In this document: positions 1 through 11,595 of the stretch, one piece after another | Layout of the letters: the number at the start of each line of letters is the position of its first letter | Numbering within the stretch: the stretch's first letter is position 1 | Assembly: GCF_963675165.1 (NCBI RefSeq) | Contig: NC_087393.1 | Span: 807,502-871,501, forward strand | From: Halichondria panicea | Lineage: Eukaryota; Porifera; Demospongiae; Suberitida; Halichondriidae | Reading direction: 5' to 3' | DNA length: 64,000 nt | Made by a program: the position numbers and the translations under genes | Notes under the pieces: generated by a model | The model's database searches: none | The model's input: only the letters and a program-made list of their open reading frames with translations | What the model was told of the DNA's origin: nothing

Positions 1-2877
1 TTTACCGTACAAGGGTTACCGTGTAGTGCACTTTGGCAGGTTTGTGGCCAATATACAAATGGCTTTCAAAATTCATATTAGTCATTGGCAAAGCTTCGAT
101 TCCTCTAGCACACCTCATTATGCATGTACATGTGTGTAGCTCCGTGTTGCTACGGAGATAGGAAATTGGCAGTTGTATGAGACGGAAACAACTCCTTTAG
201 TTATCATATTATAAAACGGTGAATTTTATTTCCTTTCTTGTTTAGGAGAATAAAAGTTTTAAGAGAGTCTATAAGAGCTTGTTTTCCTTTTACATAATTG
301 TTGCTAAATAGTTGTGTGTGTGTGTGTGCCTCCGTATCCACCACTTGCTATATAAATCAACAATTGCGTGTTTTCAGGTATCTCAAAACCCTGACATTAT
401 AGAATGAATTCATGTTTGGACACACGCAATTTGATTGGTTAAGTGTATGCTTGTACTATACAGATGCTTGTACTATACAGACTACTGTCTTGTGAGGACA
501 ATACATTGCTATGTGCATTAGTGTACCACCTGTTCAACGAACGTAACATAACCTGTAACGTACTTCAAATAATTGTACAGTTAAATAACAGCCTCGTGCA
601 TTGAGTCAGTGATGTGGTGAAGTATGTCTGTACAGTCAGTACACCTGTGTCCCTGCATTGTGGGAATATTTGAGGCCATCAGAGGGTAACTTTGAACTTC
701 TCTAAAATCTACTTTTGGGGTTTTCATTGGGTAACCTCGATGGATATATTTGTCTCTGGGTGTCATGTTACAATGTATACATAAATTATAGCTATGGATG
801 CAAAACAAAATCCTATTGTTAACTCAGATCTATACAGCAATTAACGTACATAGATAGTTTGTTTTCTAAATTGTACGTTTCTCAATTCATTACTGTTAAT
901 TTTTTTCAAATTAGCTTTGTATGATTGATACCTTATACTCTATAGTAGCTAGCAGGGTAACTAATAAATTGCTGGTATTTGTGTTGCATGCTTCAGCTGT
1001 GCGTAGTAGTAATAACATATCTCATACCACACTCGGCTTGGCGCCACTCGCCACTACCACAGTCAGCTGGGGAATGGGGGAGGCTGTTGGGGCAGCTGCT
1101 CGGAATTTAGATAAGTGTGTGGATGACACGAGCGCTGAGCTGACACGTACTGGCCGTGTGTACCTATGCAATATGACGGTGGGGTACGTAAGTGCATGAG
1201 GCTTATAAATATGAAAAGTTATCATTTCAATTTGACATATATAGCAAATACAAATTATGTACGCATTACTGAGCCCCTTAATTGTACAACCATTTGCGGT
1301 ATTTAATCACTCGTGTTCATTCTTGGACGTTACTCCTGCTCATGAATTTTTCCTAATTAATCGTTATGCTGTGCTGATTGCACATCAAAAGGACTTCTCT
1401 GTTTTGTTTGCTGTTTTACATGATTGGATTAGTCAATGGTGTGTGTAATGGAGCACCTGTTTTGCAAGCTGGGCCATTCACCTCGAGCGTATAAGCTAGT
1501 ACACGAGGCCAGTCTTGCCTACTTGATTCCTTGTGTGTGGGTACCCCTAAGTACGGCATGTTTCGGTACGCTACATAAAGTATGTGTTATGTTGTGGGGG
1601 GGGGGGGAGAGGGTACGACGATTTGCTTATGTGTGCTCGATAATAAACCAAAAATTACACAATGTACGAATGTACATAAGCTATGTATGTTGTATCATGT
1701 TTATAACCTTTGTACGTAGGTCAGGGGTGTGTGTGCGTATCCTAAGTACGCCATGTTTTTACGCTACATAGAGTGTGTGTTATGTGTGTCTGTGGAGGGG
1801 GAGGGGGTAAAGTTTGGTTACATAACACTCGATAAAGCACCCATGCAATGTGCGTAAGCTGCTATATTGTATATTGTACATAAGCCTTGTAGGTCGTAAG
1901 TAATTTCCCCATAATAGAAGGTTTCTTTGAAGTTGTTATTCGGCCTTGTATTAGAAGGTTTCTCTGAAGTTTTTACTCGATTGTCATCAATACATCGCAT
2001 GTTAGGGCTAGTGCAATTAGTTTCTGTGTCTCCATGTCCTGTGTTTTGTAATGCTAGATATTGTGTGTTCCGGCCGGCCTGGTATTGTTTGAGCATATGG
2101 GATAGCTTTGTGAATAAGTGAAAACAGCTAGTACAATGATTATTTGGGGAATGAGAGCAAATATGGTGATTGGTATACAAACAATTGTGTGGGTCTTGTC
2201 AATATAGCGTACTAATGTAAGCCCTGCCTACACCATGAGTGGCCAATATTGATGTATCCCCCAATAGCAACCAGCCAAATACAGTCAGTAACCAGCCCCC
2301 TCCCCCACTGTGTGAACAGTTACCCTTAATTAGATCACCAAAAGTGTCTGTTAATGAAGAAGTGGCAATAGACTGCAGTGAATACTTTCTCACTAAACAT
2401 TAAAACCACAACCAGTTTTATATGAATATCATTAATTATCATAATAGTTCTCTGAATCTTCAGTTTTTCTGTCTTAAGATTGTTGTACACTACAATCTAC
2501 TGTTGTCTTTGAGATGCATTGCTATAAATTAACGAGAGTAACCTGGTATAATTATTCTCACTTGTGATCTAAAGCTAATGTGTTCACTACGCATATACCT
2601 GTTGTGATTTTATTTGGCTGCTATAAAAGATCACCAAATTAATCATTAATCTCACCTTCGGCCCACATTCCATGCATGGGAGGCAAGTCCTTGTATGTAT
2701 ACCTTCAGCCTATACCATAGTGATAGTCTGCCGTGTATACCATGCAGTTTCATGTTTAGGCTAAACTAGTTAGCCACTTAGTCTGTTTCCCACTTGTGGT
2801 TTGCTCTCAGCATAAGCACAATATAAATTCGTACATTGAGAAGTATATTTTGTGAGCTTCTGTTTCTTAACACATGA
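1..2877. other. Intergenic/intronic DNA with no supported gene
   Basis: I see no convincing coding exon here. Open frames at 921-1199 and 1927-2121 are low-complexity and lack recognisable motifs. The missing 5' exons of the glycosyltransferase at 2,948 could lie here or to the left, but I could not identify them. A short GT run sits near 310-328. A diverged direct duplication of about 190 bp occupies roughly 1,545-1,735 and 1,736-1,900, sharing 'cctaagtacg' and 'gctacata' blocks and a G-rich run. Confidence 0.6.
1545..1900. repeat. Diverged tandem duplication, ~190-bp unit
   Basis: Two neighbouring segments share the same order of landmarks. These are a 'cctaagtacg-catgttt' block, 'acgctacata', a 'tgtgttatg' run, a G-tract, 'cactcgataa' or 'gctcgataa', then 'caatgt', 'cataagc' and 'ttgtac'. 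Internal indels are frequent, so the duplication is old. Confidence 0.5.
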
Positions 2878-2947
2878 TCATATTTACTCACTGCATACTG
2901 CAATGATCTCAACCATTTCCTTACCTACGCACACACACCATATACAG

Positions 2948-3843
2948 AGAGAGCGTTTTTGATTGAATGGGAGGACCCACCTGGATTCACGGAGTATATC
3001 CAACCAAAGAGTTTTGATTGGTCGAACTTGTCTCCGATTGGTGGTCGAAAACACGGACCCATTCGTGACATAGCCAGCTGGAAGGCGGCTAAAGACGACG
3101 GCCACTCTTCCCAGTGGTACATGAATACTAATTTCACCCGCTACCTCAAATATCCAGTTGAGAGGCTGCAAGGAGCTCGTTATGACTTCACCTACGCTCT
3201 ACTAAGGAACCCGGAACTTATGCCGAAAGCATACGAATACGGAATTGATCGAATCAAATGTCGACTTTGCTGTGCTTGGGATATGCTGTTCAAAATGAGC
3301 CCCAAGTTTGAGGAAGAAATGAACATACTGCTCAAAAGTGTTGGTCACCCTCATAAGCCGATTCTGGCCCTTCAAGTCAGAGCTAAATCAGACAATATAG
3401 AGAAAGCTGTGAATGTTGCCGAACACAATATAAACTGTGGACAGAAAGCTGCAAAGGATCTCAAACTGACACCAGTCTACATACCCATATTCAACAATCG
3501 ACTGGTAGTGCATATAGTGGCAAAGAAGTACAAGCGACTGATGAAGACACCCATTGAAATCGAGACAGCCACACGAACAGTGCACACTCACCTTGGCAAT
3601 CTGCCCTCGGATACAGAATTAGAAGTGGCCAAAGGTGTTCAGGAACGGACATTTAAAGAGTTTATTTTAATGCTCAACTCGACGGTGCTTATTCGAACCA
3701 AAGGCTACCTGGGCTCAATGGGAAATGTGGCCGACGCTATTAGGAGACATTACGCAATGCAAGACAAGAAGAAACATGTGTACACGTACACTGCAGGAGG
3801 TACAACATGCTCCGCCCTAGAGGACGGAACAAAGATAGAATAG
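2948..3843 (+). CDS. Fucosyltransferase-like glycosyltransferase, 3' terminal exon (partial)
   Basis: The frame is open from after a TGA at 2,875 to the TAG at 3,841-3,843. A pyrimidine-rich tract ending in 'tatacag' at 2,941-2,947 is a good 3' splice site, so I place the exon start at 2,948 and treat any in-exon start as unlikely. The exon encodes about 298 residues. It begins RAFLIEWEDPPGF, then has a central ILALQVRAK strand where family members carry an HxRxGD-like loop. It ends with EFILMLNSTVLIRTKGYLGS, followed by GNVADAI. That last block resembles the C-terminal 'lad-lv-t-SgFg--A' region that binds GDP-sugar in GT-B fucosyltransferases (GT23/GT37/O-FucT-like). Family membership is inference from these motifs and their order. 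The exact family is unknown, and the N-terminal anchor and first Rossmann half are not visible. Expected site of action would be the secretory pathway. Confidence 0.55.
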
Positions 3844-6420
3844 AACACTAATAGAGCACATTTTTAAGCTGTTATCATTTTTACACTTCAAAATTAAAAT
3901 TGGTTTGTTTCACAAGTTTATTATAATTATAATTATGATATAATTGTACGTATGCTATTAATTGGTGATACTAAGTCAATTGGCACCATTCGTATAATTG
4001 AATCTCTATTTTGCAGATGTATTCACGCATAGCTACTTAATTTACATCCTATACAATGGCTGTCAGAAAGGTTACCCTCATTTGATAGGCTATATATCCT
4101 ATAGCTGTGCAGCACCCAGTGGTCTCGGCAAGCACGCCTGACTTGTGCAACTGAGAAGACATGTTGAATTGACACCTAGTTACGGTAGACAGCGAGTCTG
4201 CCTGCATAGAAACTAAACACAGTATCCTTATTTAGTTTATGGTGTATGTTATAATATCCCATATGATACGGCTTGTACTGTACTGTACAGTAGGCTCCAT
4301 TGGGTTGTGTGTCAGATCTGTGAAAGATGATCGCTGAAGGCCTGAGCAGAAAGTGCTGAGGAATGCTATACCATTACTGAAATCACACGATCATGCATAT
4401 TATTATGCATTTATGATGCACACATAATTATTATAATATGCTTGTTGTTTGAAACTGTTTATACCTAATTAAGTGTAGATGTTGATCGATCTCATTAATG
4501 TTAGCCTGAGAACGAATTAAGCGTTGTTTTGAAGTGTTGGCAAATGAAAACAACATGCTAATGCACTGGCATACCACTGACACATAATTAATTCATTGAG
4601 TAACTGCCTACTTACAGCGCACTGTGGGAGTAAGGCCTTTAGGGGATAGGCTATGCATAAACATAGCACACATTACACAAGGTATATGACATTCATGAAT
4701 ATTAAGCAATTGTTCTAGTTAGCCATACATGGACATGAACGCGATCACATGAAACATTAGATACTGAGAGAGGAAGTCGTTCAAAACAGAAGTACAAAAA
4801 TTATTATTATAGGAAGTACGTACGTACTAAGTTGCCTTTTATGAGTCTTCTCTGAGGATCCAATATCTTGTCAACACAGCCATATAAATTATACTCTGCA
4901 ACGAGAAAAATTTTCAGTACACACACAAGGTACTTACCCAGATGAAGCTGTAGCATCCAGATTGGGTACATGTACATGACTGTGCATGTGTATGGGTACT
5001 CATCTGTTGCACTGTGCATTTGTTTAGCGTGTCATCGTACTGCATGGGGGAGGGGGAAAAATGAATAACAGATCGTACAACAATATTATGGGCTAAAACT
5101 TGGTATTTGGAATGATAAACTGAGATGGGGGGGAGGGGGGGGGTGTAAATACTACAATAATTATGTGCAGATATTTTTGCTAACAGGCACACACACTATA
5201 TGCATATTCCCAACTCAATACCCACAAATCATAGTTTTCACTGCTATGTATCTTCACGCATAGCCCGAATTAAATTAGTTACAAGTTCACCCCAAATATT
5301 TATCGATCGGTATTTTGGCTACGAGGCCAATTTGAAGTGATTCAGTCTTTGAATTGCTTAACACGATTGAGCCTGTTAATACAGCCTAGTATTGATGGGA
5401 ACTCTGCGCCAAACTCCCACTGTCTAGCTGGGATGCATATAGAGCCTTGTTAGGCCATCAGCGATCATGCCCAGCTATCCTATACAAAAGCTTGTTTATG
5501 CTGGGGCAATCCAATGGCAGAAACATAAGGGAAAACAGAACTAAATACACTCCAAAAAGCACTAGGCTCTGCATGCGGTGTTACAAGTAATGAAATCTGC
5601 TTGTGCAATAGCGATCATGCCCAGCTATCCTATACAGAAGCTTGTTTATGCTGGGGCAATCCAATGGCAGAAACATAAGGGAAAACAGAACTAAATACAC
5701 TCCAAAAAGCACTAGGCTCTGCGTGCAGTGTTACAAGTAATGAAATCTGCTTGTGCAATAGAAAATGTGCATGTATGTACCTAGGTGATTTGTACACAGT
5801 AATACTGTTGTGTTTTTTTTTGTATTGCAATCCAATCTCGTGTTAAGTAAGTGTATATTGTAAACTGTTATCCGATGCTCCCCTTACATGGCCCATTGGA
5901 TACAGATCATCAATGGTACCAAGCAGACAGGTTGACGGCACTTTGGTGGGGGATGGTTTTGATAGCCGAATCACTCAGTAAATTCACAGCTGCCACTCGT
6001 GCACATGTGCGTAACGTGCATGTAGGATGAGCTCTATGAATATCGTATCATGATTAGGTATCTACTATTATCTACTTAACATTTTCACAGAGTTTTCTTG
6101 TTTCAAATTATTCTTATTCTTTTAATTATTGGTACATACGTATATACACTCGTATAGTTACAGTAAAAATTAAAGAGGCCCAGTGACCAGCACCAGAAAG
6201 CCACAAAAATAAATAAAGCTATAATACATTCTGTAAAATTAAAGATATATACAATAAATGAGATTGATTGGTTGGTTGAGATTGATCATGATAATACCTG
6301 CATGTTGATTGTCATAAAAAATAAATAAAACAGCTCTTCCCAGTTTGAGCTATTATTAGTTCTCCAGATTGTAGCTCGATTGATTCGATGTTCGAGTGAC
6401 TTGGTTCAGAGACAGTTAGT
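3844..6420. other. Intergenic DNA without supported genes
   Basis: AT-rich sequence with no convincing open frame or splice-bounded exon. The only clear structure is the 150-bp tandem duplication at 5,461-5,760. G-runs at 5,045-5,056 and 5,125-5,142 are simple. Confidence 0.6.
5461..5760. repeat. Recent 150-bp tandem duplication
   Basis: Positions 5,461-5,610 and 5,611-5,760 are nearly identical head-to-tail copies. Both start 'gcgatcatgcccagctatcc' and end 'ctgcttgtgcaata', with only three or so substitutions. The high identity indicates a recent event. No gene is involved. Confidence 0.95.
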
Positions 6421-6447
6421 TGTTCAGTCGAATTATTCATTGTCAGT

Positions 6448-7452
6448 TCAGAAGGCCGTAACGGGGGTCAGGTGCAAGTGGTGAGTTGACGTGGGAAATA
6501 CGACATCAGCACTTAGTCCATAGGAATATTCTTCATCAGATAGGTCCATCATGTTGTTGAGTTGCTGGTAGATGTTCACCCCGCTGTCGCTAAGGGGGAT
6601 ATTTGCACTGATAAACCACGGGTCGTTGATGTACTTGTACACCTCCTTGATGGCACATCGGTCTTGGGGGTCCATGGCCAAGAGACGAGTGAGCAGAGAG
6701 AGAAGTTTGGGGGAGAATTTCTGCCACATTCGAGGGGGTTTGATTGTGATTCCGTTTTGCCATTGTACGAATTCGTAGTAGTTTGGGTCTGAGAGTGTTG
6801 CCTGTTCCCAGGGGAAGCTGCCGGTGAGCATACAGAAGAGGAGAACACCCACTGACCACACATCACACGAGGAGTCCACAAAGAAGCCGGTATCGTCGGA
6901 AGCATTGCAGATCTCGGGAGAAGTGTAAGGGATACTTCCACAAACTCGTGGTACATGGGTTCCAAATCGAAGCGTCATTCCGAAATCGATCAGCTGCACA
7001 AAAGAACCTTCTTGGTCTCCGAGAACGATGTTCTCAGGCTTGATATCTCGGTGGACTAGTTTCTTGCTGTGCATGAATTCGACAGCTTTTGCAACATGGT
7101 AAATGTACTTTCTTGCTTTGTGCTCTGGGAGGCCGACTTCAGGCTCTATGGCATCAAACAGATCTCCACCCTCTGCAAAGTCCTGCACCATTACATAGGA
7201 GGTCTTGGTCTCAAAGGCTGTGTCACGAGTAGTGATGATGTTTGCATGCTTTCCAAGATGCTTGCTGTATTTCAACTCTCTCTTGAAGTCAGCTCTCTTA
7301 GTGGTTGCCTTGTTAATAGCTTTGATAACCACTCTTTCTCCATTGGTCTTGTCATCTGCAATCCAAGCTGTTCCGTAGGTGCCTTTGCCTGCTTGCTTGA
7401 CAAAGGTGAATCTCTCATCCAAGCTTGTTTGGTAAGTTGTATAGTCTGCCAT
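6448..7452 (-). CDS. SBK-like serine/threonine kinase (copy 1)
   Basis: Intronless 334-aa protein consisting almost entirely of one protein kinase domain. Visible elements are the Gly-loop G22-K-G-T-Y-G27, VIK with catalytic Lys44, an alpha-C Glu59 in FKRELKY, HRDIKPEN with Asp136, DFGM with Asp156, and SPE in place of APE. All catalytic residues are present, so it should be active. The signatures GGDLFDAIEPEVGLPE, HRDIKPENIVL, GSIPYTSPEIC, CDVWSVGVLLFCMLTGSFPW and FVQWQNG match the vertebrate SBK1/2/3 (SH3-binding-domain kinase) family. Biological function in that family is poorly defined. The start ATG opens directly onto the domain, with a TATA box about 95 bp upstream. The C-terminal 45 residues are unlike the other copies except for the last few (LTPVTAF), which end in a possible class I PDZ ligand. 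It shares the DLSDEEYSYGLSADVV-like acidic tail style with copy 4, which ends similarly. Confidence 0.88.
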   Translation of the reverse strand: MADYTTYQTSLDERFTFVKQAGKGTYGTAWIADDKTNGERVVIKAINKATTKRADFKRELKYSKHLGKHANIITTRDTAFETKTSYVMVQDFAEGGDLFDAIEPEVGLPEHKARKYIYHVAKAVEFMHSKKLVHRDIKPENIVLGDQEGSFVQLIDFGMTLRFGTHVPRVCGSIPYTSPEICNASDDTGFFVDSSCDVWSVGVLLFCMLTGSFPWEQATLSDPNYYEFVQWQNGITIKPPRMWQKFSPKLLSLLTRLLAMDPQDRCAIKEVYKYINDPWFISANIPLSDSGVNIYQQLNNMMDLSDEEYSYGLSADVVFPTSTHHLHLTPVTAF

Positions 7453-7546
7453 CGTTTTTCTAGTTGTTATTTGAGTTTGAGCTGAAGTGATAGTGTTTCA
7501 AGGCTCTCTCTAGCAAATTCTGAGCTTTGCAAAACAGCATGCGATA

Positions 7547-7554
7547 CTTTTATA
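7547..7554 (-). promoter_or_regulatory. TATA box of kinase copy 1
   Basis: The minus strand reads TATAAAAG about 95 bp upstream of the ATG at 7,452. Equivalent elements sit at nearly the same distance in the other three kinase genes, which supports this as the core promoter. Confidence 0.65.
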
Positions 7555-8123
7555 GGCCGCTCAGCTCTGCACTCCCACTCATCGGGTGGCTCCACTTGCA
7601 GACAGGCTTAATTGGTCGTGAATATCATTAACTGCAAAACTTTTGCTAAAACTAGACTACGTGAGGAGCTCAATCTTAATCATGGTAGCTAAGCTAGAGC
7701 TTTGCTTTCTGAGCCAATACAGCTACATAATCATAATGCGTGTGTGCAGCCATTCTAGAGGGTTGACTTAGAAGTTCTGTTGATGAAAATTGACACTAGT
7801 AATTATCTTGTACTCTGTGGGGTAGTAAGCTACTTAGACATGTAAACAACTACTTAAATCAACACTGTCCTTATGTACACTGACAGTGCAAAGCTAAAGC
7901 TCCCTTGATAATAATATCATCTCTCTGCATCTCTGCTAGGTCCCATCTACCCAAATTGCATGTTCATAATTATTGAGTTGTTTGAAACTTTCTTTTCGAT
8001 ATCAATGCAGGAATAAATATATTAAGCACAGAGAAAGAATAAGTGATAATGGTTGCGAAAATTGAGATGATAATAAAAAAACAAACAGGACCTGTGAATG
8101 GACATACAAGATTGGAACACACA

Positions 8124-9056
8124 TTAAAAAGCTGTGACATGAGATGAAGGATAAACAGATAGTTCAGAGTCTTTGTAAGACTGGTACCAGTGACTAGTAC
8201 TGACAGCTGGTAGTGGAGTTTGAACCAGCCACGATTCGTTAGAGTATTTGAGAATCTCTGTGATGTCACATCGATCTTGAGGGTCCATGGCCAGGAGGTG
8301 GCTGAACAGAGAGAGAAGTTTGGGGGAGAATTTCTGCCACATTTTGGGGGGCTTGATTGTGACTCCGTTTTGCCATTGTACGAATTTGAAGTAGTTTGGG
8401 TCTGAGAGTGTTGCCTGTTCCCAGGGGAAGCTGCCAGTGAGCATACAGAAGAGGAGAACACCCACTGACCACACATCACACGAGGAGTCCACAAAGAAGC
8501 CGGTCTCGTCGGAAGCATTGCAGATCTCGGGAGAAGTGTAAGGGATACTTCCAGACACACGAGACACGTGAGTGCCAGTGCGGAGGGCCATACCAAAATC
8601 AATCAGTTGAACAAAGGATCCATTGCGGTCACCCAGCACAATGTTCTCAGGCTTGATATCTCGGTGGACCAGGTTTTTACTGTGCACATGATCCACTGCT
8701 TCTGCGATCTGACAGATGAATTTCTTTACTGTTTTCTCGGGTAGGCCAACTTCAGGCTCTATGGCATCAAACAGATCTCCACCCTCTGCAAAGTCCTGCA
8801 CCATTACATACGAGTTCTGTGTTTCAAAGGCACAGTTGTGAGTGGTGATGATGTTAGGATGTGAAGACACGATCTTGCCGTACTTAAGCTCTCTTTTGAA
8901 GTCGGTTCGTGTTGTGTTTTGCTTGCCTATCGACTTGACTGCCACTAGCTGTCCTGTGGTTCGGTCTTCTGCAGTCCAGGTGGTGCCGTAAGTACCTGCA
9001 CCTGCCTTCCGTATGAAGGTGTATCTTTCGTCAAGACTCAGATTGAAAGCTGCCAT
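8124..9056 (-). CDS. SBK-like serine/threonine kinase (copy 2)
   Basis: Intronless, 310 aa. The Gly-loop is G19-A-G-T-Y-G24, catalytic Lys41 lies in VAVK, with HRD Asp133 and DFG Asp153, so the site is complete. It differs from copy 3 at only seven residues (for example DAIEPEV against DAITPEI, and GSFPW against GNFPW). The duplication extends over the 5' flank and the 3' flank, so this is a recent tandem duplicate. The C-terminal tail is about 25 residues shorter than in copies 1 and 4 and ends SSHVTAF. It carries a TATA box 80-90 bp upstream of the ATG. The domain matches the SBK family by the same signature blocks as copy 1. Substrates are unknown. Confidence 0.88.
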   Translation of the reverse strand: MAAFNLSLDERYTFIRKAGAGTYGTTWTAEDRTTGQLVAVKSIGKQNTTRTDFKRELKYGKIVSSHPNIITTHNCAFETQNSYVMVQDFAEGGDLFDAIEPEVGLPEKTVKKFICQIAEAVDHVHSKNLVHRDIKPENIVLGDRNGSFVQLIDFGMALRTGTHVSRVSGSIPYTSPEICNASDETGFFVDSSCDVWSVGVLLFCMLTGSFPWEQATLSDPNYFKFVQWQNGVTIKPPKMWQKFSPKLLSLFSHLLAMDPQDRCDITEILKYSNESWLVQTPLPAVSTSHWYQSYKDSELSVYPSSHVTAF

Positions 9057-9135
9057 AGTTTAGTTTGGGTCAGACTGTTACTTGTTAGTGGAATTGAACT
9101 GTTAAGTTAATCTGCCTCTACTGTTGCAAGTGCTG

Positions 9136-9143
9136 CTTTTATA
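9136..9143 (-). promoter_or_regulatory. TATA box of kinase copy 2
   Basis: The minus strand reads TATAAAAG, 80 bp upstream of the ATG at 9,056, inside a block that is nearly identical to the promoter of copy 3. Confidence 0.65.
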
Positions 9144-9755
9144 GTAGACACACTTCCTCAAGCTAACAGATTGTTTTGCATTCCTGTGGTCAAAGTTCAA
9201 CAATAGTTAAAACGCAGCGGGTAAACTGTGTTATATAATAGTATTTAACCAGCAACTCTAACAAACATGTCCTAGCAGGGGCCCATTTCAGTGCAGCACA
9301 AAGATCATACTTCTACTGAAATAGTTCGCGAAAAAACACTTGTTTTGTGTTTACAACATGGCACTAGAAATTTTTACATATTCGATAAGCAGCTAGAACA
9401 CTGGTTTTCCTAATAATAACAAAGGTACACAGGTTTTAAAACATATAACTAGATTTATAACAGAACACTGGTTTTAATACATGCCTCTAGAAATAGAATA
9501 ACACTGGCACATGCAATATAACTGCAGATCATGATATGCAACAGAACTACACAGTCCCTAACATGCAGTCAGTGGGGCAGGTGGAGGGTGGTGGGTGACA
9601 CTAAGCATGGGCACATTTCTAAAAGCAAGTTGAATGGGTTGCCTAAAAACATTTTGCATGCACTGCAAAATGAATTAGCAACACACTACTGTAATAGAAT
9701 AATTAACAAAATGAAATGTATAAGGTGAATAAAGTGAACCCTCTTGATTTAAACG

Positions 9756-9921
9756 GGTATATTTCGAGGGCATAAACTTTTGCGAAATGACCATTAGAAA
9801 GGCTTTCTTAGCATTTTTACAGTATGGATGCATGTTGATATTAAATTTGTGAGTTTAAATTTTCATGGTACATACTTATAATTATAGTGAAATCGCGAAT
9901 ATTTTACCCTCGAAATATACC
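9756..9921. mobile_element. MITE-like inverted-repeat element
   Basis: The left end reads GGTATATTTCGAGGG and the right end CCCTCGAAATATACC, an inverted repeat of at least 15 bp around a ~135-bp non-coding core. The AT-rich core has no open frame. It resembles the other 'ttcgag' elements of this window (13,903 and 41,907) in style but not in exact TIR. Not present in the duplicate flank of copy 3, where only neighbouring sequence is shared. Confidence 0.6.
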
Positions 9922-10522
9922 AGCTATATGTATATATGTGATAAATGAGATTCTTATATGGTAGGAATCACCACAGGCACTAGTCACAATTGACCAAATA
10001 ACCGAAAAAGCACAATCAAAGTTTTGGGATCTCAAAATTCGCTACCAATCCGGCTCACTTTTGGAGGAGAAAGGCCATTATTTAGTGATTACTTTTGTCA
10101 AAATTGATGAGTTTGAAAACTACCATATCCTAAGAGCTACTGATCAATCCATTGAATTCGTACAATCAAACATAAGGGAGACTCAGTTACAAGTTGCGAC
10201 AAGTTGTGTACATGCATCACATGCAAAGTCTTGTGATTTGCAAGGTACCAAAGGCCATGCATGTACACACTCACTTAACCGAAACAATGCTTTTATGAAT
10301 ATCTAAATCATGCAAAGCTGCATGATCTGGATATTTTATGTTCTTTATTTGCAACTTAGATTCTACCCAATATTACACAAGTTTATATTGAGGTTTTTAG
10401 GTCATTATTAACCTGATGGCACAGAGAAAGAATGAAGAATAAGTGATAAAGGTTGCTAAACTGAATTGAGATGATGATGATCATAAATAAGGAACCTGTG
10501 AATGGACATACAAGATTGTACA

Positions 10523-11455
10523 TTAAAAAGCAGTGACATGAGATGAAGGATAAACGGATAGTTCAGAGTCTTTGTAAGACTGGTACCAGTGACTAGTACT
10601 GACAGCTGGTAGTGGAGTTTGAACCAGCCACGATTCGTTAGAGTATTTGAGAATCTCTGTGATGTCACATCGATCTTGAGGGTCCATGGCCAGAAGGTGG
10701 TTGAACAGAGAGAGAAGTTTGGGGGAGAATTTCTGCCACATTTTAGGAGGCTTAGTTGTGACTCCGTTTTGCCATTGTACGAATTTGAAGTAGTTTGGGT
10801 CTGAGAGTGTTGCCTGTTCCCAGGGGAAGTTGCCAGTGAGCATACAGAAGAGGAGAACACCCACTGACCACACATCACACGAGGCGTCCACAAAGAAGCC
10901 GGTCTTGTCAGAAGCATTACAGATCTCGGGAGAAGTGTAAGGGATACTTCCAGACACACGAGACACGTGAGTGCCAGTGCGGAGGGCCATGCCAAAATCA
11001 ATCAGTTGAACAAAGGATCCATTGCGGTCACCCAGCACAATGTTCTCAGGCTTGATATCTCTGTGGACCAGGTTTTTACTGTGCACATGATCCACTGCTT
11101 CTGCGATCTGACAGATGAATTTCTTTACTGTTTTCTCAGGTAGGCCGATTTCTGGAGTGATGGCATCAAACAGATCTCCACCCTCTGCAAAGTCCTGCAC
11201 CATCACATATGAGTTCTGTGTTTCAAAGGCACAGTTGTGAGTGGTGATGATGTTAGGGTGTGAAGACACAATCTTGCCGTACTTGAGCTCTCTCTTGAAG
11301 TCGGTTCGTGTTGTGTTTTGCTTGCCTATCGACTTGACTGCCACCAGCTGTCCTGTGGTTCGGTCTTCTGCGGTCCAGGTGGTGCCATAAGTACCTGCAC
11401 CTGCCTTCCGTATGAAGGTGTATCTCTCGTCAAGACTCAGATTGAAAGCTGCCAT
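10523..11455 (-). CDS. SBK-like serine/threonine kinase (copy 3)
   Basis: Intronless 310-aa kinase, the partner of copy 2 in the tandem duplication. Gly-loop, Lys41, HRD Asp133 and DFG Asp153 are all intact. The seven replacements relative to copy 2 are spread over the domain and spare every catalytic motif. Most are mild (Glu to Thr and Val to Ile before GLPE; Glu to Lys and Ser to Ala around GFFVD; Ser to Asn before FPW). There is no sign of pseudogenisation. It ends SSHVTAF like copy 2. The upstream flank (11,596-12,370) carries an expanded array of the diverged repeat that exists once upstream of copy 2. Confidence 0.88.
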   Translation of the reverse strand: MAAFNLSLDERYTFIRKAGAGTYGTTWTAEDRTTGQLVAVKSIGKQNTTRTDFKRELKYGKIVSSHPNIITTHNCAFETQNSYVMVQDFAEGGDLFDAITPEIGLPEKTVKKFICQIAEAVDHVHSKNLVHRDIKPENIVLGDRNGSFVQLIDFGMALRTGTHVSRVSGSIPYTSPEICNASDKTGFFVDASCDVWSVGVLLFCMLTGNFPWEQATLSDPNYFKFVQWQNGVTTKPPKMWQKFSPKLLSLFNHLLAMDPQDRCDITEILKYSNESWLVQTPLPAVSTSHWYQSYKDSELSVYPSSHVTAF

Positions 11456-11534
11456 AGTTTAGTTTGGGTCAGACTGTTACTTGTTAGTGGAATTGAACTG
11501 TTAAGTTAATCTGCCTCTACTGTTGCAAGTGCTG

Positions 11535-11542
11535 CTTTTATA
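11535..11542 (-). promoter_or_regulatory. TATA box of kinase copy 3
   Basis: TATAAAAG on the minus strand, 80 bp upstream of the ATG at 11,455, within the block duplicated from copy 2. Confidence 0.65.
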
Positions 11543-11595
11543 GTAGACACACTTCCTAGCAAACAGATTGTTTTACATTCCTGTGGTCAAAGTTC

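Noticed and set aside
60-130. tRNA-like 'ttcgattcc' motif near 100 and similar 'tcgattcca' motifs elsewhere
   Set aside because: No cloverleaf arms or A-box could be built around them. Most belong to the 'AGCCTCGATTCCAGG' hairpin family.
921-1199. 92-codon frame with an acceptor-like 'ctaccacag' inside, possible exon of the glycosyltransferase
   Set aside because: Residues show no glycosyltransferase motif and both strands are open across the same interval.
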